Origin: JANQMY01 sp965227095
GTDB taxonomy: Bacteria > Pseudomonadota > Alphaproteobacteria > JANQMY01
Assembly: GCA_965227095.1 (NCBI GenBank)
Contig: CBDDFL010000001.1
Span: 744,001-808,000, forward strand
Direction: 5' to 3'
DNA: 64,000 bases
Within the stretch, counting starts at the first letter, position 1, and each line of letters starts with the position of its first letter. Shown in pieces: positions 60,584-64,000 of the stretch. A model generated the notes under the pieces. It made no database searches, was not told where the DNA came from, and saw only the letters and a list, made by a program, of their open reading frames with translations. Made by a program: the position numbers and the translations under genes.

Positions 60584-61541
60584 CAGCGTAGCATTCAGTG
60601 GAGAACTCACAAATGCAAAGAAGGTGCAAATCAAAACACTACCGGAATCGCCGATTCTGCAAATGCGGCGAATGGAACGATTTGGACCCCCGGTTCTATA
60701 TATTCACGGTTCCACGTTCTCGTCGGCTCTCTCCGTTGGTTACCGCTTTGAGGATGGTGTTTCTTGGGAGGATGCTCTATCCGAAGCTGGGTTTGACGCG
60801 TGGGGTTTAGATTTTCCGGGGTTTGGCGGATCAGAGCGCCCCGACGCGTTGCGGAAGCCCCAATTGGCATCGCCTCCTGTATTACGCGCACCGGAAGCCG
60901 CGGAAAATATTGAGCGCGCTGTCCACTTTATCCGCGAGCACCGCGGCGATGATACCCGCGTATCAATCGTGGCCCATTCATGGGGGACGGTTCCCGCCGC
61001 TATATTCGTTGCGAAGCGGCCGGAACTGGTCGACCGCTTTGTTATGTTTGCTCCGATCCTTGCCCGCAAACCTGCACCCGGCATACCGAAGCCTGATGTT
61101 TTGCCTGCTTGGAGCCTCATCACTGTCCCTCAGCAGCTTGAAAGATTTGTTGAAGATGTACCCAAGGGGCATCCGCCCGTCCTTGCAGAACCGCAATTGC
61201 AAAAGTGGGGGCCGGCCTGGCTGGCATCCGATCCGGATGCATATTCGCGTACGCCTCCGGCCGTGAAGACACCGGGCGGGCCGATTGCCGATCTTGTCGA
61301 GATCTGGACCGGTGACCAACTCTATGATCCTGACCAACTGACCCGCCCTTTAATGATCGTGCGCGGAGAATGGGACAATCTCTGTACCAATAAGGACGTC
61401 GCTCGTTTTGCCGAAGCACGTGCTCAGAAGCCGACTCCGGACGTCGTCATTCCACGCAGCACTCACTTGATGCACCTTGAAGAGGGCAGATTTGAATTGC
61501 GAAAATCAGTCAACGCCTATCTGAAAGTTGAGCGACCATGA
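60522..61541 (+). CDS. Alpha/beta hydrolase with Tat-like signal
   Basis: A 339-residue hydrolase. The N-terminus 'MRRRDLLLSGAAGAVVTGVVSSVAFSG' looks like a twin-arginine export signal. The catalytic domain has 'PVLYIHGSTFSSAL', the elbow 'VAHSWGTVP' (Ser153), the acid region 'LMIVRGEWDNLCTN' and the His in 'STHLMHLEEG'. It is probably periplasmic. GGGAGGAGG precedes ATG 60522. It follows the SDR after 204 bases that contain only a short frame. Confidence 0.88.
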   Translation: MRRRDLLLSGAAGAVVTGVVSSVAFSGELTNAKKVQIKTLPESPILQMRRMERFGPPVLYIHGSTFSSALSVGYRFEDGVSWEDALSEAGFDAWGLDFPGFGGSERPDALRKPQLASPPVLRAPEAAENIERAVHFIREHRGDDTRVSIVAHSWGTVPAAIFVAKRPELVDRFVMFAPILARKPAPGIPKPDVLPAWSLITVPQQLERFVEDVPKGHPPVLAEPQLQKWGPAWLASDPDAYSRTPPAVKTPGGPIADLVEIWTGDQLYDPDQLTRPLMIVRGEWDNLCTNKDVARFAEARAQKPTPDVVIPRSTHLMHLEEGRFELRKSVNAYLKVERP

Positions 61542-61569
61542 TCCTCTAGACGAGCAGCGGGACAGGTGT

Positions 61570-62346
61570 TTAACCTGCCGCCTCCATTTTTGCCTGGGCG
61601 CGGCGCATCCCCGTTAGCCAACGCTCCAAATCCGCCTGCTTGAAGCCCATCCATTTGTCGGCAATCTCATCGGTGAGGATCAGGAATGTCTCCGCTTCGA
61701 CGGCGTCGGTCACCATATCCGCGACGTCCTCCGCGGATTTCACGGGGCCAAGAACGTCTGCGTCAATACCTTGGCCCGCTTGATCCAACATCGGTGTGGC
61801 CACGCCCAAGGGCGCTAACAGAGAGGTGCGCACCCCTTTGTCATGGTAGGTAACGGACATCCATTCGGCGAAGCCGACCACGGCATGCTTGGAGACGGCA
61901 TAGGGTAGATTTCCCTGGCTTGTAAGATAACCGGCCATGGATGCGGTTTGGATAAGGTAGCCGTCCCCGCGCGCCAACATGGCGGGTAATACGGCGCGCG
62001 TGGTGTAGACGTGGGACATCACATTCACATTCCACTGCCTGTGCCACGTATCAATGTCTGTAGACAGAACATCGCCGCCGGAGAAAATGCCGGCATTGTT
62101 AAACAGAATGTCCACCTCGCCGAGATCATCCGTAATTGCGGATAATGTGTCGTTGACGGCCGCCTCATCGCTCACATCGCATGGATAGGCCTTGCCGCCA
62201 ATGTTTGACGCAACGCTGTGCGCATTGTCTTTGTTGATGTCCACCACCGCTACGCGGGCGCCTTTTGCCGCAAAGGCCTGTGCGGAGGCGGCGCCGATGC
62301 CGCTGCCGGCGCCGGTGATGACGGCGGTTTTGTCGTTAATGTCCAT
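61570..62346 (-). CDS. Short-chain dehydrogenase/reductase
   Basis: A 258-residue SDR: 'ITGAGSGIGAASAQAFAAKGARVAVVDINKD' (NAD-type), 'LFNNAGIFSGGD', Ser in 'QTASMAG' and 'YAVSK'. The C-terminal part departs from the standard 'DGG' ending ('EIADKWMGFKQADLERWLTGMRRAQAKMEAAG') and ends in a helix, as in some steroid- and terpene-related SDRs. It starts six bases after the nitroreductase stop, so it is third in a minus-strand operon. Confidence 0.9.
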   Translation of the reverse strand: MDINDKTAVITGAGSGIGAASAQAFAAKGARVAVVDINKDNAHSVASNIGGKAYPCDVSDEAAVNDTLSAITDDLGEVDILFNNAGIFSGGDVLSTDIDTWHRQWNVNVMSHVYTTRAVLPAMLARGDGYLIQTASMAGYLTSQGNLPYAVSKHAVVGFAEWMSVTYHDKGVRTSLLAPLGVATPMLDQAGQGIDADVLGPVKSAEDVADMVTDAVEAETFLILTDEIADKWMGFKQADLERWLTGMRRAQAKMEAAG

Positions 62347-62352
62347 GGGGGA

Positions 62353-63027
62353 TCACCAAGTGTCGAAGTGCATAATATCATCGACCGGCGGACGATAAGC
62401 CGGTTTGAAATCAGTCCCTTTAGTGTATGCCACGGGGATCAGTGCGATTTGCATGACGTGCTCATACGGAATGCCGATCAACTCCGCGATTTCTTTCTCA
62501 TAGTTTAGGTGCAAGGTGGTCCAGGCCGTGCCGATGCCGCGGGCGCGTGCGGCCAGCATAAACGACCAGGCCGCGGGAATGATGGAGCCGAAGATCGCGG
62601 CTTGTATGGCGGCTGTGTTCATCCCCTCCACATCGGTGCGCCCCATGATGCACGGGATCATCAGAACCGGTGCGCGCCCCATATTCTCGGCAAGGTAGTC
62701 CGCGGACGATGCCGACCGTGTTTGACTTGCCGTCAGGTTTTGGTCCGCGCTGTCCTTGTGAAGCGTGTGAATTGCCATTGGGCTATCTTTGTACGGAGCA
62801 AAAGCTTGTTTGTAGTAGTCGCCGATTTTCGCGCGCTTGTCCGCGTCCGTAACAAAGACGAATTGCCAGCCTTGCGCGTTCGAGCCGGACGGTGCTTGAA
62901 CCGCCATCTCCATGCATTCTTTGATAACGTCTTTTGATACGGGCCGGTCAAAGTCGAGGCGTTTGCGCACTGCGCGGGTGGTGCTGAGAAGCTGGTCCGC
63001 GCTGAGTCCTAGTTGGTCGTGTGACAT
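62353..63027 (-). CDS. Nitroreductase family FMN oxidoreductase
   Basis: A 224-residue nitroreductase-fold protein. 'TTRAVRKRLDFDRPVSKDVIKECMEMAVQAPSGSNAQGWQFVFVTD' is the N-terminal FMN phosphate and dimer region; 'SFMLAARARGIGTAWTTLHL' is the conserved core helix. 'ELIGIPYEHVMQIALIPVAYTKGTDFKPAYRPPVDDIMH' matches the family C-terminus. The substrate may be a nitro compound, quinone or enone. AGAAGGAAC lies before ATG 63027. It follows the amidohydrolase gene by 11 bases. Confidence 0.92.
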   Translation of the reverse strand: MSHDQLGLSADQLLSTTRAVRKRLDFDRPVSKDVIKECMEMAVQAPSGSNAQGWQFVFVTDADKRAKIGDYYKQAFAPYKDSPMAIHTLHKDSADQNLTASQTRSASSADYLAENMGRAPVLMIPCIMGRTDVEGMNTAAIQAAIFGSIIPAAWSFMLAARARGIGTAWTTLHLNYEKEIAELIGIPYEHVMQIALIPVAYTKGTDFKPAYRPPVDDIMHFDTW

Positions 63028-63038
63028 GAAAGTTCCTT

Positions 63039-64000
63039 CTAAGCTGCGACCAAGTGGGCGGGCCGGCGCAGCTCTTCCGCAAGCCCGTCGCCCATAAGGT
63101 CAATGTAATTTTCCGCATAAAAGCCATCGATGGCCGATTGGGACAAGCCGTCCAAGCTGGCATCGAACCGTTTGATCGGGTTTCGGCCGCCTTCCACGTG
63201 AGGGTAATCGGTGGAAAACAAGCACATTTCTTCGCCGGCATTTTGGATGATCCAGCCGGCATCCTCATGCGGATAGGGTGTGACGCGCAGTTGGCGGCGC
63301 GCGATTTCCGACGGTTTCGCCGACAAATTCTGCAAGCGTTCTTCATTGCGGATAAAGGCGTGTGCCGCCGAATCCATAGAGCGTAGCCAACCCGGCAGCC
63401 AGGCCGCGCCCAGTTCGATGGCCCCCCATTTGAGGGCCGGAAACTTGTCAAACACACCATCGAAAATGAGGGTTGCCAGTGTTTGCATGGCCGAAGTGGG
63501 AATAGGCATATAGCTCACAGACGTGAAATTGTCGTCGCCGCCGTGAAAATCAGGCACGGGCGGCAAGCCGTTTTCCTTGTAAGCGGGATTCAATTTTTCT
63601 TCGCCGCCCACATGAAACAGGATGGGGATGCCCGCGTCTTGTGCCAATTGCCAAACTGGGAACAAGCCAATATGGCTGGGGCTGTGCTTTTGGGGGCACC
63701 AGGACGGAACCATCAAAGCTTTCGCACCCAATTCTATGGCCAATTTGGTGGTCGCCTTGGCGCGGTCGAAATCTTCCAGCGGCACGTAAGCGGTGGCCAA
63801 CAGCCTGCGGTCCACGGCGCAGAAATCAGTCATCATGCGATTGTGAGCGTCCGCCGCGCCATAACACAATTCCATGTCGTCGCTTTGGTCGATACCGAAA
63901 TTGCCGAGGCAAAATGTGGTGAACACCAATTGGCTCGCCACGCCCAAAAGATCCAAAGCCTTCGGGCGATCGTCCTTCAAAAAGGCACCATGAGCTTCGT
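63039..64000 (-). CDS. Amidohydrolase-2 family metal-dependent hydrolase (5' end beyond window)
   Basis: At least 320 residues are visible and the frame is open to the window edge, so the start is missing. The part present is the C-terminal two thirds of an amidohydrolase-2 TIM barrel: 'LLATAYVPLEDFDRAKATTKLAIELGAKALMVPS', 'GIPILFHVGGE' (metal-binding His), 'KWGAIELGAAWLPGWL' and 'CLFSTDYPHVEGGRNPIKRF' (catalytic Asp). Relatives decarboxylate or hydrolyse aromatic and cyclic acids. An N-terminal HxH motif would be expected outside the window. It heads the operon with nitroreductase and SDR. Confidence 0.87.
   Translation of the reverse strand, partial: EAHGAFLKDDRPKALDLLGVASQLVFTTFCLGNFGIDQSDDMELCYGAADAHNRMMTDFCAVDRRLLATAYVPLEDFDRAKATTKLAIELGAKALMVPSWCPQKHSPSHIGLFPVWQLAQDAGIPILFHVGGEEKLNPAYKENGLPPVPDFHGGDDNFTSVSYMPIPTSAMQTLATLIFDGVFDKFPALKWGAIELGAAWLPGWLRSMDSAAHAFIRNEERLQNLSAKPSEIARRQLRVTPYPHEDAGWIIQNAGEEMCLFSTDYPHVEGGRNPIKRFDASLDGLSQSAIDGFYAENYIDLMGDGLAEELRRPAHLVAA

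Noticed and set aside
1..64000. tRNA, rRNA, CRISPR arrays, insertion sequences, prophage genes
   Set aside because: Looked for in all spacers; none longer than about 350 bases and none with cloverleaf, repeat-array or transposase features.

Overview
The window is a gene-dense stretch (about 55 protein genes in 64 kb) of a moderately GC-rich bacterial chromosome. Gene content points to a free-living, probably marine or soil, Alphaproteobacterium with an aerobic lipid and xenobiotic lifestyle. There are two complete family III CoA-transferases, phytanoyl-CoA dioxygenase, a Rieske oxygenase, acyl-CoA dehydrogenase, acyl-CoA synthetase, three glutathione S-transferases, six SDR oxidoreductases, a TesB thioesterase, WS/DGAT and a COQ4 homologue. 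The taxonomic call is inference from gene content only. No rRNA, tRNA, CRISPR, insertion sequence or phage gene is visible. Both window edges cut genes (a GST at the left, an amidohydrolase at the right).

Left part (1-9 kb): GST fragment and CoA-transferase on +; then on - a carbamoyltransferase, an orphan chemoreceptor, an outer-membrane porin, a phytanoyl-CoA dioxygenase and its TetR regulator. A divergent intergenic region at about 8.95-9.05 kb carries recognisable promoters on both strands. From 9-15 kb: CoA-transferase, sulfurtransferase and Rieske oxygenase (+), then two GSTs and a small anchored protein (-). From 15-20.4 kb: Lnt, an asparagine-synthase-like protein lacking the glutaminase cysteine, a membrane protein and a TetR regulator.

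Middle (20.5-34.3 kb): a co-directional run of alpha/beta hydrolase, TPR lipoprotein, split-barrel flavoprotein and acyl-CoA dehydrogenase leads into a tight DUF3604 - parvulin isomerase - HupE/UreJ module. It is followed by an acyl-CoA synthetase divergent from an SDR/hydrolase pair. A COQ4-family gene is divergent from a TetR gene across three tandem operator-like repeats. Inorganic pyrophosphatase closes this part.

Right part (34.5-64 kb): a large lipoprotein with a fourfold internal cysteine repeat, adenosine deaminase, SDR, LLM monooxygenase with a hotdog protein, PlsC-type acyltransferase, and WS/DGAT with an H1-like basic tail followed by two SDRs. An RND efflux pump is divergent from its TetR regulator across a perfect palindrome. 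Then come a DUF938 methyltransferase, an MFS transporter, a TesB-GlpD-alkyl-DHAP-synthase-like operon, PhoD phosphatase, SDR, Tat-type hydrolase, and an amidohydrolase-nitroreductase-SDR operon. All 12 convergent gene junctions are extremely tight (28 bp gap to 18 bp overlap). Four use one tetranucleotide as the stop codon of both genes, and I found no convincing intrinsic terminator anywhere.
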